Assembly (NCBI GenBank): GCA_963786985.1
Contig: CAWBBL010000031.1
Coordinates: 62,001-126,000 of the forward strand
Direction of reading: 5' to 3'
DNA length: 64,000 nucleotides
Source of the DNA: Desertimonas sp963786985
GTDB taxonomy: Bacteria; Actinomycetota; Acidimicrobiia; Acidimicrobiales; Ilumatobacteraceae
Notes under the pieces: generated by a model
Databases searched by the model: none
What the model was told of the DNA's origin: nothing
What the model saw: only the letters and a program-made list of their open reading frames with translations
Shown: piece after piece, positions 17,647 through 27,024 of the stretch
Position numbering within the stretch: the stretch's first letter is position 1
How the letters are laid out: every line of letters starts with the position of its first letter
Program-made: the position numbers and the translations under genes

Positions 17647-17653
17647 CGTTGAG

Positions 17654-17659
17654 AACGTA
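17654..17659 (-). promoter_or_regulatory. Candidate leaderless -10 box (TACGTT) of the LuxR-type regulator
   Basis: TACGTT on the minus strand, 7 nt before the ATG at 17646. It supports the longer of two possible starts. Confidence 0.4.
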
Positions 17660-17751
17660 GCCGGATTGGTCGGATCGCGCCCGGGCTGAGGCCGGCGTAG
17701 GACAACGTTGTCACCAACAGCACCGATGGCGACGAACCAAGCAAACAGGTA

Positions 17752-18537
17752 CTACCGGAAGAACCCGGTCCGCAGCTGAGTGATCACGTCGTCGATCGGA
17801 TCCCCGCTGACGGTGAGCGGCCCACGCCAGGGGGCGCTCAGCGACAGGAGCAGCGCCATGCTCAGGCCGACCACCACGACGAGGCCGCTGACCAGCACGG
17901 TGGTTCGCAGGGAGCTGCGGACACCGAGCGCCCCAGCGTTGGCGATCAGCGCCACGCCACCGATGGCCAGGGTGACGACATAGAGAACCGGCATCTCGCG
18001 GGAGGCGGCTGCCACACGATCTCGACGGCCACTCGTGACAGCGTCCAACGCGAGCAACAGCTCGGTGCCGACCGGCGTGCCCAACTCGGGGCGTGCCGCT
18101 TCGGCCCGCACGACCTGTTCCATGGCGGCGATCGCGTCGGCGACCCCGGAGTTGCCGCCCTCGGCACCATCGTCACGCCACTCGCTGGCTCGCGTCGCTT
18201 CGAGATAGTCGCCGAGGGCGCGATGGATCGGCTCGGTCCGAACACCCGGGCTGGTGGCCGCCCAGGCCAGCCGCGACGCCGCCGCCTCCTCGTTGGCGAC
18301 GATGTCCTGGGCCGACTTCAGGTAGCCCGCCTCGCCGGCGAGTGTGAGGCCGATCAACACCCCGAAGGCCGCCCCGAGCGCCGGCATCAGCGGTGCCCCG
18401 ACGCGCTGCACGTCGTCGTACTCGTCCGTCGGAACGATCGCCCTGGTAGCGAGCCGCGCGCCGAAGGCGATCAGCAAGGCCAACGCCAGCCAGCCGGCGA
18501 CGAGGACTCCCACCGGTTGGGAGGTCAGCCAGTCCAC
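17752..18537 (-). CDS. DUF4239-like membrane protein, second of a tandem pair
   Basis: 261 residues. Hydrophobic segments at about 10-27, 48-68, 188-210 and 215-236 flank a soluble helical stretch. The family-type ending PWRGPLTVSGDPIDDVITQL is present. DUF4239 proteins are bestrophin-like-fold membrane proteins of unknown function. It lies 9 bp after a longer protein of the same general design and is probably co-transcribed. The pair may form a hetero-oligomer; this is inference. Confidence 0.65.
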   Translation of the reverse strand: MDWLTSQPVGVLVAGWLALALLIAFGARLATRAIVPTDEYDDVQRVGAPLMPALGAAFGVLIGLTLAGEAGYLKSAQDIVANEEAAASRLAWAATSPGVRTEPIHRALGDYLEATRASEWRDDGAEGGNSGVADAIAAMEQVVRAEAARPELGTPVGTELLLALDAVTSGRRDRVAAASREMPVLYVVTLAIGGVALIANAGALGVRSSLRTTVLVSGLVVVVGLSMALLLSLSAPWRGPLTVSGDPIDDVITQLRTGFFR

Positions 18538-18546
18538 ACCACCCGC

Positions 18547-19371
18547 CTACTGAGGGTTGCCGCTGGAGTCACAGGGTGCAACCGTGTCCTGGCCGACGAT
18601 CGACAGCTCCTGATCGATGATCTCCAGGGTTCGCTCCATGGCCACCGGTCGCAGACCGCCGAGACCATCGTGGAACGGGTTGTCGAGGTACTGGAGCAAT
18701 AACAGCATGGCGGTGATCACCGCCACCACCGTGCCGATGAGCAGGCCCTGGACGACCGCCCGTTCCCCGCTATCCGCGAAGAACAACATGAACACGAAGA
18801 TCAGACCGGCACTGAAGAACAGGACGAGCCACAGCGGCGAGGGGATCACACCGACCGCCCCGTGGATCCGGTCGCTGCGCGCCGCCTCCCGCGCCGAGGT
18901 CTGGTCGAGCCACAGGTCGTAAGCCGACTGCTCGGTCGGCGTCTGCGGCTCGACGGTTCGCAAGGTCCGGAACATCTCCGCTCCCCACGGATTGAGCTGC
19001 TCCCCGAGCGAACCGGACTCCATCCGCTCCCACTGCACACCGACCACCGAGCGTGCGTAGCAAACGAGCTCCCCGCTCAACTCCGCAGCCGCCGACGGCT
19101 CGAAGAACTGCGCCGTCTCGACCTGCTGCGCCACGGTGAGCGCCTCTACCTCGGCACCAGCGCGGGCCGCGTCGTAGCTCGTAAAGGCCAAGAAGACAAC
19201 GAACCCCAGCAACACGGCGAACCCGGTGGCCAACACGCCGAACACTCCAGCGGCTCGGTCGCCGTCATGGAAGTAGCTGCCATCCGGGGCGGTGCGGCGC
19301 ACAACCAAGATCGCCGTGATTGCGAGCGCGACAGACCCGACGACGATGAGGGAGGCGAGGACGAGGCTCAT
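18547..19371 (-). CDS. DUF4239-like membrane protein, first of a tandem pair
   Basis: 274 residues from the ATG at 19371, where a hydrophobic N-terminus begins (MSLVLASLIVVGSVALAIT). A second helix follows (FGVLATGFAVLLGFVVFLAF), then a helical soluble segment (AEVEALTVAQQVETAQFF), and two C-terminal helices. The tail DNPFHDGLGGLRPVAMERTLEII resembles the DUF4239 C-terminus. Possible starts up to 19593 exist in the same frame, but that part is basic and unlike the rest. Coupled closely to the next gene. Function unknown. Confidence 0.65.
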   Translation of the reverse strand: MSLVLASLIVVGSVALAITAILVVRRTAPDGSYFHDGDRAAGVFGVLATGFAVLLGFVVFLAFTSYDAARAGAEVEALTVAQQVETAQFFEPSAAAELSGELVCYARSVVGVQWERMESGSLGEQLNPWGAEMFRTLRTVEPQTPTEQSAYDLWLDQTSAREAARSDRIHGAVGVIPSPLWLVLFFSAGLIFVFMLFFADSGERAVVQGLLIGTVVAVITAMLLLLQYLDNPFHDGLGGLRPVAMERTLEIIDQELSIVGQDTVAPCDSSGNPQ

Positions 19372-19616
19372 GAACGTTCGGGCTCGGCGCCCCACTCGGT
19401 GGGTACCGCTTGGCAGTGAACCTAATCGAGCCGACAGACCGCCGAGCGACATTGCCCGGTCGGACGATCGGGCACGTTTCAACCACACGGGACGATGCGC
19501 GAAACCCCACGAGTCCATACGTTGATGTTGGAGCGGAGGCGTCGCCAGGTAGGACGGCGGGCTCCGCGACGGATCACCGATCGATGCGCTCATCGAACCA
19601 GCAGAGGAGCGTCACA

Positions 19617-20141
19617 ATGGCCGACCGACCGAGCGTCCTCGGTGTGGCGACGTACCGCGACGTCGAGTCTGCCGTCGCCGACTTCACCAAGGTGCACGCA
19701 TCGGACCAGGTTGACGAGCGGCCCGTTGCTGCGGCCCTGGTCGTGAAGGGTCCGGACGGCAAGCCGCGCATCGACCGCTACGACACGTCGACGCTGCGAC
19801 CGTGGGGAGGCGCACTGCTCGGTGGTGCGCTGGCGGTCGTCGCCGCACCACTGGCGATCCAGCCGCTGAGCGACGTTGCGACCAAGGACGGGACGTGGGC
19901 GGGAGTCGGAGGCATCGTCGGGCACTTCTGGCACCACATCGCGAAGCGCCAACTGCTGCGGATGAGCGAGTTGCTGGAGTCGGGGCAGGCTGCGTTGGTC
20001 GTCGTAGCGATCGATCGAACTGCACCGGACGTCGACGCAATGCTGCTCAACTCCACCGAGACGATCGTCGCCGAGACCGATGGCGGCGACCTCGAGCAGG
20101 CGTACTTGGAGGCGCTGGCGCAGGAACGGCAGTCGTCCTGA
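19617..20141 (+). CDS. DUF1269-like membrane-associated protein
   Basis: 174 residues from an ATG with GAGGAG 8 nt upstream. The pattern is family-like: a short N-terminal alpha/beta part (VLGVATYRDVESAVADF), ALVVKGPDGKPRIDRYD, a Gly/Ala hydrophobic segment (GGALLGGALAVVAAPLAI), then HIAKRQLLRMSELLESGQAALVVVAI. Function is not known for the family. Its stop abuts the DUF389 stop on the other strand (TGATCA, 20139-20144). Confidence 0.7.
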   Translation: MADRPSVLGVATYRDVESAVADFTKVHASDQVDERPVAAALVVKGPDGKPRIDRYDTSTLRPWGGALLGGALAVVAAPLAIQPLSDVATKDGTWAGVGGIVGHFWHHIAKRQLLRMSELLESGQAALVVVAIDRTAPDVDAMLLNSTETIVAETDGGDLEQAYLEALAQERQSS

Positions 20142-21062
20142 TCACGACCGGCTGACGCGGCGCGAATCGAAGCCGTCGCGCCAGCGACGCTGTGCCAACA
20201 GGGTCAGCGTGCTGCCGGCCACGATGCACACGACGTTCGTCGACAACACCCCGAGCGCGCCGATGGCGTCGTTGTTGGTCCCGAGACCGGCCGCGCACCC
20301 CGTGTAGGCGGCCGCCGGGATCGTCGTCACCGAGATCGCCACGCCGACTGCTTCGCTTCCCGCCGTCTCGTACGCCAGCATCCCCGCCATTCCCGCAGCC
20401 AGGGCGACGAGAACGGTGCCCGGCCCGATATGGGTCAATGACGGTCCGAGCGCGGTGTCGGCGAGCTCGAGGCCGCGGTCGATGCGCCCGAAGATGCGCA
20501 GCGCGACGGTTGTCAGCGCCGCCGTCAGGGCGGCGATCGCCAGACCGGTGCACAGCGTGAGCGCGGCCCGCGCCGCCAGCGCCCACCGGCGCTCGACGAG
20601 CCCAACAGCGGCAGCGGAAATCGGCAGCAGATCGGGGCTCAGCGCCATCGCCCCGACGACGAGGATCGACGACCCGTTGAGCACCCCGGCACCCGCCACG
20701 ACCCCGGCGGCGGCCATGAACAACACGTACAGCAGCGCCGTTCTGGCGTGTTCGGCCGCTCGCCCGGTGACCTCAGCCCACAACGCCGAGTCGCGCCCGG
20801 GGGCGCGCTGTCGCCGTCTCCACCCGAGCGGCTCGATGCTGGACGTGCGCCACAGGACGAAGTCGTCGGCGGCGAGATCGCGTTTGCGCAACAACTCCAG
20901 GACGACATCGGCGACGTCGACGTCGAGCTCGCCGGTGAGCTGAGTGAGGTTCGCCGCCGTGCGCCCACCGACCATCACATGGCGCACGCCTGCAACTGCC
21001 GCAAGCTCCTGCTGCACCGAATCAGCCTGCTCCGGCGGTACGTAGGCGCGTAGCTGGAGCAC
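20142..21062 (-). CDS. DUF389 family membrane protein
   Basis: 306 residues from a GTG. A soluble N-terminal ~100 residues is followed by five to six membrane helices. The family-type segment VVGAMALSPDLLPI and the Ala/Gly-rich helices after it match DUF389 (TIGR00341-type) proteins, which are multi-pass membrane proteins without an assigned activity. The C-terminal helix ends in a basic tail. It is downstream of cydB by 12 bp but on the same strand and upstream in transcription order is cydB, so co-transcription with cydAB is possible. Confidence 0.75.
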   Translation of the reverse strand: MLQLRAYVPPEQADSVQQELAAVAGVRHVMVGGRTAANLTQLTGELDVDVADVVLELLRKRDLAADDFVLWRTSSIEPLGWRRRQRAPGRDSALWAEVTGRAAEHARTALLYVLFMAAAGVVAGAGVLNGSSILVVGAMALSPDLLPISAAAVGLVERRWALAARAALTLCTGLAIAALTAALTTVALRIFGRIDRGLELADTALGPSLTHIGPGTVLVALAAGMAGMLAYETAGSEAVGVAISVTTIPAAAYTGCAAGLGTNNDAIGALGVLSTNVVCIVAGSTLTLLAQRRWRDGFDSRRVSRS

Positions 21063-21074
21063 TGGTCGACGGCG

Positions 21075-22082
21075 TCAGTCGACGCCTTCTTCGGGGAGCA
21101 GGCTCTTCTGGTCGAGCGTGTAGAGCAGAACGAATCCGGGGACGACGATCAACACCGCGCAGATGGCCGCGACGAGCAACGCGCTCAGCGTGCCCGACGG
21201 CGCGGCAGCAGCTTCCACCTCGAGGGTCTCGGGGAGGAGGTACGGCCACTGCGCCACCCCCCAGCCGATCACGATGCTGGCCACGGCCCCGATGGCCAGT
21301 AGACGAGCCCAGCGGTGGGCGTTGCGCACGAGCAGGAAGAGGGACACCGTGCCACAGATCGCCGAGACGAGGACGAGCGGAAGCGCCTTGGTCGTCAGCT
21401 CGTCGAAGAGGTAACGGGCATCCGCCCGTAGGACGAAGATGCCCACGATCGCCACGACCCCGGCGACGATCGCTGCGCCGACGGCCCGCCGGCGGAAGTA
21501 CTCCTCCATCGATCGATCTCCCAACCGGCGGGCGTCCCAGACGAGGTACACGGCCGCGAGGTAGGCGGCGCCGACAACGGCGAGCACGCCGCCCAGCACG
21601 GACGTCGGGTTCACCCAGCTGTCCCACGGATCGCCGGCGACTCCCCCGGCGGGCACGCGGCCCGAGGCGATCGCGCCGGCCACGGCGCCGAAGCAATAGG
21701 GGACGATCACCGAGGAGATGGCGAAGGCGGCTCCGAAGTTGCGTCGGTCACGGGTGCGGAAGACGGTCTTGCGGAAGGCAAAGCTCGATCCGCGCAACAC
21801 GATTCCGAAGGCGGCGATCGTCAGCGGCACGAACAGCGTCAGGGTGATCGACGCGAAGGCCTCGGAGAACCCGGTCCACAGTACGACGAGGCAGAAGATC
21901 AGCCACACGTGGTTGGCCTCCCACACCGGTCCGATCGAGTGGTCGATCACCTCCCGGGGTCGCTCTCCGGCGGCCGGGCCACCGGCGACGAGATCCCAGA
22001 ACCCGGCGCCGAAGTCGGCACCGCCGAAAACGGCGTAGGTGGTGACGCCGGCCAGCAGCAATGCGGCGATGACCCCGGCCAT
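21075..22082 (-). CDS. cydB: Cytochrome bd-type quinol oxidase subunit II
   Basis: 335 residues with the CydB opening (GVTTYAVFGGADFGAGFWDLVAGG), a conserved first-half motif (IGPVWEANHVWLIFCLVVLWTGF) and RGSSFAFRK. About eight membrane helices. Together with CydA it forms the terminal oxidase that reduces O2 to water using quinol, without pumping protons. The ATG overlaps the cydA stop (TGATG). No cydDC exporter genes lie in the window. No CydX-like small ORF was identified. Confidence 0.92.
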   Translation of the reverse strand: MAGVIAALLLAGVTTYAVFGGADFGAGFWDLVAGGPAAGERPREVIDHSIGPVWEANHVWLIFCLVVLWTGFSEAFASITLTLFVPLTIAAFGIVLRGSSFAFRKTVFRTRDRRNFGAAFAISSVIVPYCFGAVAGAIASGRVPAGGVAGDPWDSWVNPTSVLGGVLAVVGAAYLAAVYLVWDARRLGDRSMEEYFRRRAVGAAIVAGVVAIVGIFVLRADARYLFDELTTKALPLVLVSAICGTVSLFLLVRNAHRWARLLAIGAVASIVIGWGVAQWPYLLPETLEVEAAAAPSGTLSALLVAAICAVLIVVPGFVLLYTLDQKSLLPEEGVD

Positions 22083-23516
22083 CAGACCGGTACTTCCTCG
22101 TCCTCGGGCGCCGCCGCAAGCGGCTCCCGCGGGCCGTAGGGCACCTCGTGTTCGGCGAGGCCGCGTTCGCGGAACCGCCTGCTCATCTTGCGCAGGATCA
22201 GCACGGTGGTGATGCCGAGGCCGATGTACAGCGCGGCGATGAGCACGAACGTGATCCAGACTCCGGTGTTGCCGGTGGCGGCGTCCTCGACCTTCATCAG
22301 GTTGTAGACGATCCACGGTTGGCGGCCGACCTCGCTGACCACCCACCCGGCTTCCATGCAGACGATCGCCGCCACGCCGGCGCACGAGGCGATGCGCAAG
22401 AACAACTTGCTCCTGGGCATGTCCTTGCGGAAGATCCAGCACAGCCAGTACCAGGCGGACAGCAGGAACAGCAGCGTTCCGAGCCCGACCATCACGTCCC
22501 AAGCCAGGTGCACCGTGTTCACCTGCGACAGGGTGGGCCGGTCGTCGGCGGGGACCGTGTCGAGACCCTGGATGACCGTGCTCGCGCCGTCGGTCGGATC
22601 GGACAACCACGAGGCCAGGCCCGGGATCCTGATTCCGCCGGTCACCTCGCCGTCCGAGTTGAGACGGCCGAACAGTATCTCGGGGACGTCGATCGGTCGT
22701 CTCGGGTACGAGCTCGATCGCCGCGAACTTGACCGGCTGGTTGTTGTACACCCAGCGGGCCAGCGAGTCGCCGATGGCCATCTGCAGCGGAATGGCGACC
22801 GCCGCGACGCTGAACGGGATCAGGAACCCGAGACGGTGGTAGCGGTCGCGGCGGCCGCGGAGCATGCCCACGGCGTAGACGGAAGCGACGAGGAATCCTC
22901 CGACGACGTAGGCGGCGATGACCATGTGGGCGGCCATCAGCGGCATCGCGTCGTTGAAGATCACTCCCCACGGATCGACATCGACGACCTCGCCGTTGCT
23001 ATCGAGGGTGAACCCCTCCGGCGAGTTCATCCAGGCGTTGGCGGCCACCACCGAGACGCTGCCGAGGATGCCGGTGAGCACGACCGGCACCCCGGTCCAG
23101 AAGTGCGCCCACGGCGAGAGCCGGCGCCACCCGTAGATGTAGATCGAGATGAAGATCGCCTCGGTGAAGAAGAAGATCCCCTCGAAGGCGAACGGAACGC
23201 CGAACACCTCGCCCCATTGACCCATGAACCTCGGCCACAGCAACCCGAACTCGAACGACAGCACCGTGCCCGTCACGGCACCGACAGCGAACGTCACCGC
23301 CATGTACTTCGACCAGCGCTGGGCCAGCTGCATGGCGTCGGCATCGCCGCGCTTGATCCCGCGGTAGTTGGCGATCAACGCCATGAACGCCCACGAAACA
23401 CCGAGCGGCACGAGGATGATGTGGAAGCCGAGCGTGAACGCCATCTGGGCGCGCGCCCAGGGCACCGGGTTCACCGCGACGATCGACCCGGTCAGACCCT
23501 CGATGAAGGCGCCCAT
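22082..23516 (-). CDS. cydA: Cytochrome bd-type quinol oxidase subunit I, split by a one-base frameshift
   Basis: The N-terminal part from the ATG at 23516 carries the haem ligand His in LGFHIILVPLGVSW, GLLWPRFMGQWGEVFGVPFAFEG, and the second His in MAAHMVIAAYVVGG. The frame changes near 22693, just after FAAIELVPETTD. The C-terminal part continues with VNTVHLAWDVMVGLGTLLF, WVVSEVGRQPWIVYN and the last helices. Joined length is about 477 residues, so the quinol-binding Q-loop is of the short (CIO-like) type. The break lies in the Q-loop region. As cydB follows intact and coupled, an assembly error is the simplest explanation. Confidence 0.88.
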
Positions 23517-23720
23517 CGCTCACCCTTCGTCCGGCACCCGGGTTGGTGCCCCTGCCACCCAACCATCGCTTCGTGCCGATGTCGTCATCCATCCGGGATG
23601 AAACGGACCAGAGTCGTCCGTCGCCGACCCGGCGTTGTGGGGAAGTTGTGAGTCAGCCCCTGACACCACTCTTCCCCAGATCGTGTGCTGACACGGAGCT
23701 TCCCCAGATGGGGGCGCGGG
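23517..23720. other. Intergenic region between gad and cydA with a short direct repeat
   Basis: No gene is seen in these 204 bp. The word CTTCCCCAGAT occurs twice, at about 23669 and 23698 (29 bp apart), between the cydA promoter side and the 3' end of the decarboxylase gene. It could be a regulator half-site pair or a terminator remnant; no more can be said. Confidence 0.35.
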
Positions 23721-25121
23721 TCAGAGGTGGCTGAAGCCGGAGGCCTCCTCGGACGTCATCGAAACGGTCACCGGGTGCTTGGTGAAGTGTTCGACGGCGT
23801 CACGCAAATCGTCGAGCAGGATCGTCGCCAGGTCGCGACTGACCCCCTGGCGAACCAGGATCCGTTGCACCGCCACGTCCGACACCGATCCCGTGAGGGG
23901 ATACGCCGGGACCTGCCACCCGCGGATGCGCAGCCGGTCGGCGAGATCGTAGAGCGTGTAGCCAGGGTCGGCGCCGTCGACCAACTTCCACGCCACCGCA
24001 GGGATGCCGGTCAGCGGATCGCTGTCGCAGATCAGCTCGAAGGGACCGAGCTTGACGATCTCGGAGGCGAGGTACCTTCCGGTGTCGTAGGACGCCATGT
24101 GGATGCGGTTGTATCCCTCGCGGCCGAGCCGCACGAAGTCGTAGTACTGGGCGGCGATCTGCCCGGCAGGTCGAGAGAAGTTGATCTGGAACACCGGCAT
24201 GTCGCCACCGAGGTACGACACGTGGAAGATCAGATCGTCCGGCAATTCGGCGAGATCACGCCACACGACCCAGCCGACCCCCAACGGCGCCAGCCCGAAC
24301 TTGTGCCCCGAGGTGCTGATCGACTTGACCCTGGGAAGCCGGAAGTCCCACTCGATGTCTGGCGCACAGAACGGGGCGAGGAAAGCGCCACTTGCCCCGT
24401 CGACATGAATGTCGACATCGAGCCCGGTGTCAGCCTGCAGCTTGTCGAGGGCGTCGGCGAGCGGCTTGACCAGCTCGTAGGAGCCGGTGTAGGTGACTCC
24501 GAACGTGGGCACGACCATGATCGTGTTCTCGTCGACGCGTTCGAGCATGTCGTCGGCGTCCATCGCGTAGTGGCCCGGCGACATCGGCACCTCGCGCATC
24601 TCGATGTCCCAGTACTTGGCGAACTTGTGCCACACGACCTGGACCGGTCCGCACACCATGTTCGGGCGATCGATGGACAGGCCGGCTGCTGCCCGCTTGG
24701 CCCGCCAGCGCCACTTGGCGGCCATCCCGCCGAGCATGCACGCCTCAGAGGACCCGATCGCTGACGCTCCGACGGTGTTCGCCGACTCCGGGGCGTTCCA
24801 CAGGTCGGCGAGCATGTGCACGCATCGTCGCTCGATCTCCGCGGTCTGCGGGTACTCGTCCTTGTCGATCATGTTCTTGTCGATCGCCAGGTCCATCAGC
24901 CGGTGGACCTCCGGCTCCTCCCAGGTCTGGCAGAACGTCGCCAGGTTCTGCCGCGCGTTGCCGTCGAGCATCAACTCGTCGGACACCACGGCGAAGGCGT
25001 CCTCGGGGCGCCACTCGTCGGTCGGGAACCGGTATTTCGGCGCCGCTTTGGCAGTGTCCTTGCTCGAGTAGACAGAGTCGTCGAGCGACGAGCGGACGGA
25101 TTCACGAGCGTGCAATGTCAT
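23721..25121 (-). CDS. gadB: Glutamate decarboxylase, PLP-dependent
   Basis: 466 residues, the normal length for bacterial GadA/B. The PLP-binding Lys is in STSGHKFG, the preceding His/Asp region reads VDIHVDGASGAF, and the opening KYRFPTDEWRPEDAF...VSDELMLDGNARQNLATFCQTW is characteristic. It decarboxylates glutamate to GABA, consuming one cytoplasmic proton, a classic acid-resistance reaction. The ATG is preceded by GGGAGAGAAG. It lies 21 bp after a ClC-type channel gene, in one apparent operon. A glutamate/GABA antiporter gene is not present in the window. Confidence 0.93.
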   Translation of the reverse strand: MTLHARESVRSSLDDSVYSSKDTAKAAPKYRFPTDEWRPEDAFAVVSDELMLDGNARQNLATFCQTWEEPEVHRLMDLAIDKNMIDKDEYPQTAEIERRCVHMLADLWNAPESANTVGASAIGSSEACMLGGMAAKWRWRAKRAAAGLSIDRPNMVCGPVQVVWHKFAKYWDIEMREVPMSPGHYAMDADDMLERVDENTIMVVPTFGVTYTGSYELVKPLADALDKLQADTGLDVDIHVDGASGAFLAPFCAPDIEWDFRLPRVKSISTSGHKFGLAPLGVGWVVWRDLAELPDDLIFHVSYLGGDMPVFQINFSRPAGQIAAQYYDFVRLGREGYNRIHMASYDTGRYLASEIVKLGPFELICDSDPLTGIPAVAWKLVDGADPGYTLYDLADRLRIRGWQVPAYPLTGSVSDVAVQRILVRQGVSRDLATILLDDLRDAVEHFTKHPVTVSMTSEEASGFSHL

Positions 25122-25142
25122 CGACTTCTCTCCCGAACCTCT

Positions 25143-26507
25143 CTAGGGCATCCATGCGGCTGGCTCGACGGTACGACGGATGTCGGTCGCTGTACATCGC
25201 TCGGTTCGGATGAACCTTTGACATGAGCACGCCAGTCGGGCGGAGCGGCTGGCCTTCATGCGGCTGGCCAGCACGTACTTGACGCCCTCCATGGCGAGGA
25301 ACGACGTCACGACGGCGATCAGGATCGGAGCGGTTTGCAGCGCACCGACCTGGGTCATGAACGCTCCCGTCAACGCCATCGCGAACGGTGCAGCCACCAG
25401 AGCTCCGGCGACGGCGGCGAACAGGCAACTGAACGCCAGTCCCAGGGGCACGCTGGAAATCGCCTCATGCACGGCAATCCCTGTCGTTCCTCCGATGAAC
25501 AATGCGGGGAAGATCGGCCCACCGATGAAGCCGCTCCCGACACTCACCGCGAAGGCGAGGATCTTCGCGAACAAGATCGCCACCAGCAGGCCGAGGCCGA
25601 GGGTCCCTGCATCCTGCAAGACGTTCTTGAGTTGCGCACTACCGGTGAACAGGGTCAGCGGCAACGCGACGCCGATGACGCCGAACACTGCGCCTCCCAA
25701 CGTCGACATCGCGATGCTGGGAATCGGCAACCGATTGAACAAGCGGGTCAACCCAGCGGTCGTCACCACCAACACTGTCGCGACGACCGCGGCGAGCAGA
25801 CCGAGCGGAATCGCGGCCAGTAGTTGCCAATCTTCGAACTTGTACGACGGCACCGCGTAGGCATCGAGGAAGACCGCGCCAACGATCACAAAGTAGATCC
25901 CGAACGAGACGCTCGAAGCAATGATCCCGCCGACAAGCGCTTTGGCGAACTTCTGACCACCTGGGCGGGCGACCTCGAGGATCAGCATCACGACGATCGT
26001 GGTGCTCGAGAACAACCCGCCATACGCGCCAGCGAAGCCGTTCAGGACGTTGGCGTCACCGTCTTCCTCGTCGAGGCCCTTCCGCCGGGCTATCCACGTT
26101 CCGGCACCTCCGCCCATCGCGCCAAGTGCTTGCTCCGGTCCAAGGCTTGCGCCGCCGATCAGTGACACAGCTGAGACCGCCACGATCCCGGGGACGAGCC
26201 GCGTGTCGACGTGCGCGCTCTCGATGTCGGCGATCAGCCCGGGGATCCTCGCGGGGAGCTTCGTCAAGGAGCGCAACAATCCGACCACGACGCCGGCCCC
26301 TGCCGTGACTGCGACCCACCACCAGTGGCCGCCGAACCAGCCCGGATCAGAAACGTCGTACCAGTTGTTCCCACCTCCGGTCACGCCGAGGAACACCAGC
26401 CCGGCGACCGCGCCGAGGAGCCCGAGCAGTAGCGCGTACCCCATCAGGATCCAGAACCCACGAGTCTCACCGAGCGGCACCGGCACCGGCTCGGAGGTAT
26501 CGCTCAT
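25143..26507 (-). CDS. ClC-type chloride channel/transporter
   Basis: 454 residues with about ten helices. ClC selectivity regions are recognisable: ESAHV..RLVPGIVAVSAVSLIGGASLGPEQALGAMG for the second and GSGFIGGPIFPALFIGG for the third (GxFxP-like). The gating-glutamate motif GREGP of E. coli ClcA is replaced by SLGPE, so the usual gating position is not Glu by simple alignment. That would favour channel-like or altered coupling; it needs a structure-based alignment. The N-terminal start at 26507 has TATCGT 6 nt upstream. Downstream gadB suggests charge compensation in acid resistance, as with ClcA in E. coli. Confidence 0.85.
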   Translation of the reverse strand: MSDTSEPVPVPLGETRGFWILMGYALLLGLLGAVAGLVFLGVTGGGNNWYDVSDPGWFGGHWWWVAVTAGAGVVVGLLRSLTKLPARIPGLIADIESAHVDTRLVPGIVAVSAVSLIGGASLGPEQALGAMGGGAGTWIARRKGLDEEDGDANVLNGFAGAYGGLFSSTTIVVMLILEVARPGGQKFAKALVGGIIASSVSFGIYFVIVGAVFLDAYAVPSYKFEDWQLLAAIPLGLLAAVVATVLVVTTAGLTRLFNRLPIPSIAMSTLGGAVFGVIGVALPLTLFTGSAQLKNVLQDAGTLGLGLLVAILFAKILAFAVSVGSGFIGGPIFPALFIGGTTGIAVHEAISSVPLGLAFSCLFAAVAGALVAAPFAMALTGAFMTQVGALQTAPILIAVVTSFLAMEGVKYVLASRMKASRSARLACSCQRFIRTERCTATDIRRTVEPAAWMP

Positions 26508-26513
26508 CGGCGG

Positions 26514-26519
26514 ACGATA
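26514..26519 (-). promoter_or_regulatory. Candidate leaderless -10 box (TATCGT) of the ClC-gad operon
   Basis: TATCGT on the minus strand ends 6 nt before the ATG at 26507. No Shine-Dalgarno sequence is present, which fits a leaderless transcript. Confidence 0.45.
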
Positions 26520-26614
26520 CCGCGACTGTCTGGCTGGGCGATCGTGGTCTCCCAACGGGTCATCCCGTCAGCCCGCCCGCGAGTTCCAGCGCCTGGGTGC
26601 CCGCGCCTTGATGG

Positions 26615-26826
26615 TCACGCCGCTGCCGGCTTGGCGTCGACGGCGGTGAGCGGCTTCGTCACGCTCTCCAGCGATTTGCCTTCGGCGTTGATCCGATCAG
26701 CCACTCGATCCACGCCGCGCCGAGCCCGGCGACCATGCGGGTGTGGAACGGTGACCAACGGAGGCGATCGAGACGGGCGGGAATCGTCGTGCGAATCGGC
26801 GCCTGGGCGACTGCGGTATCGGTCAT
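26615..26826 (-). pseudogene. Internal-deletion remnant of an MFS transporter
   Basis: From an ATG with GGAGGGGAG upstream, the first ~40 residues (RLDRLRWSPFHTRMVAGLGAAWI) match the cytoplasmic start and first helix of sugar/aromatic-acid MFS transporters. Reading then jumps, near 26700 and in another frame, to RINAEGKSLESVTKPLTAV, which matches the cytoplasmic C-terminal tail of the same class. Some 400 residues of core are missing. So both ends remain and the middle has been lost. A hairpin (GGGCACGGCC, 26846-26855 with 26873-26882) lies in the leader. Confidence 0.6.
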
Positions 26827-26845
26827 TGTTGCTCCCCTCCGCGGT

Positions 26846-26882
26846 GGGCACGGCCTCGCCTGTGGGGGACGGGGCCGTGCCC
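26846..26882. repeat. 10-bp inverted repeat in the leader of the MFS remnant
   Basis: GGGCACGGCC and its exact complement are separated by 17 nt. It lies 20 bp upstream of the remnant's ATG and could have been an attenuator or an upstream terminator. The rest of the 198-bp gap to the next gene holds its promoter. Confidence 0.4.
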
Positions 26883-27024
26883 CAACGATTGGAGTGAATT
26901 GCACGCCAGCCGACATCAACCGAAATGGATGATTCGCGTGTTCAACCACATCGGATGACGACGAGGGTGTGGTCCCCGTTCTATATGTCGAGTACGGCCC
27001 GACGGGCCCTCGAGAGGAGTCGCG

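Noticed and set aside
22356..23651. 431-codon plus-strand frame across cydA
   Set aside because: Antisense shadow of cydA; the family sequence is clear on the other strand.
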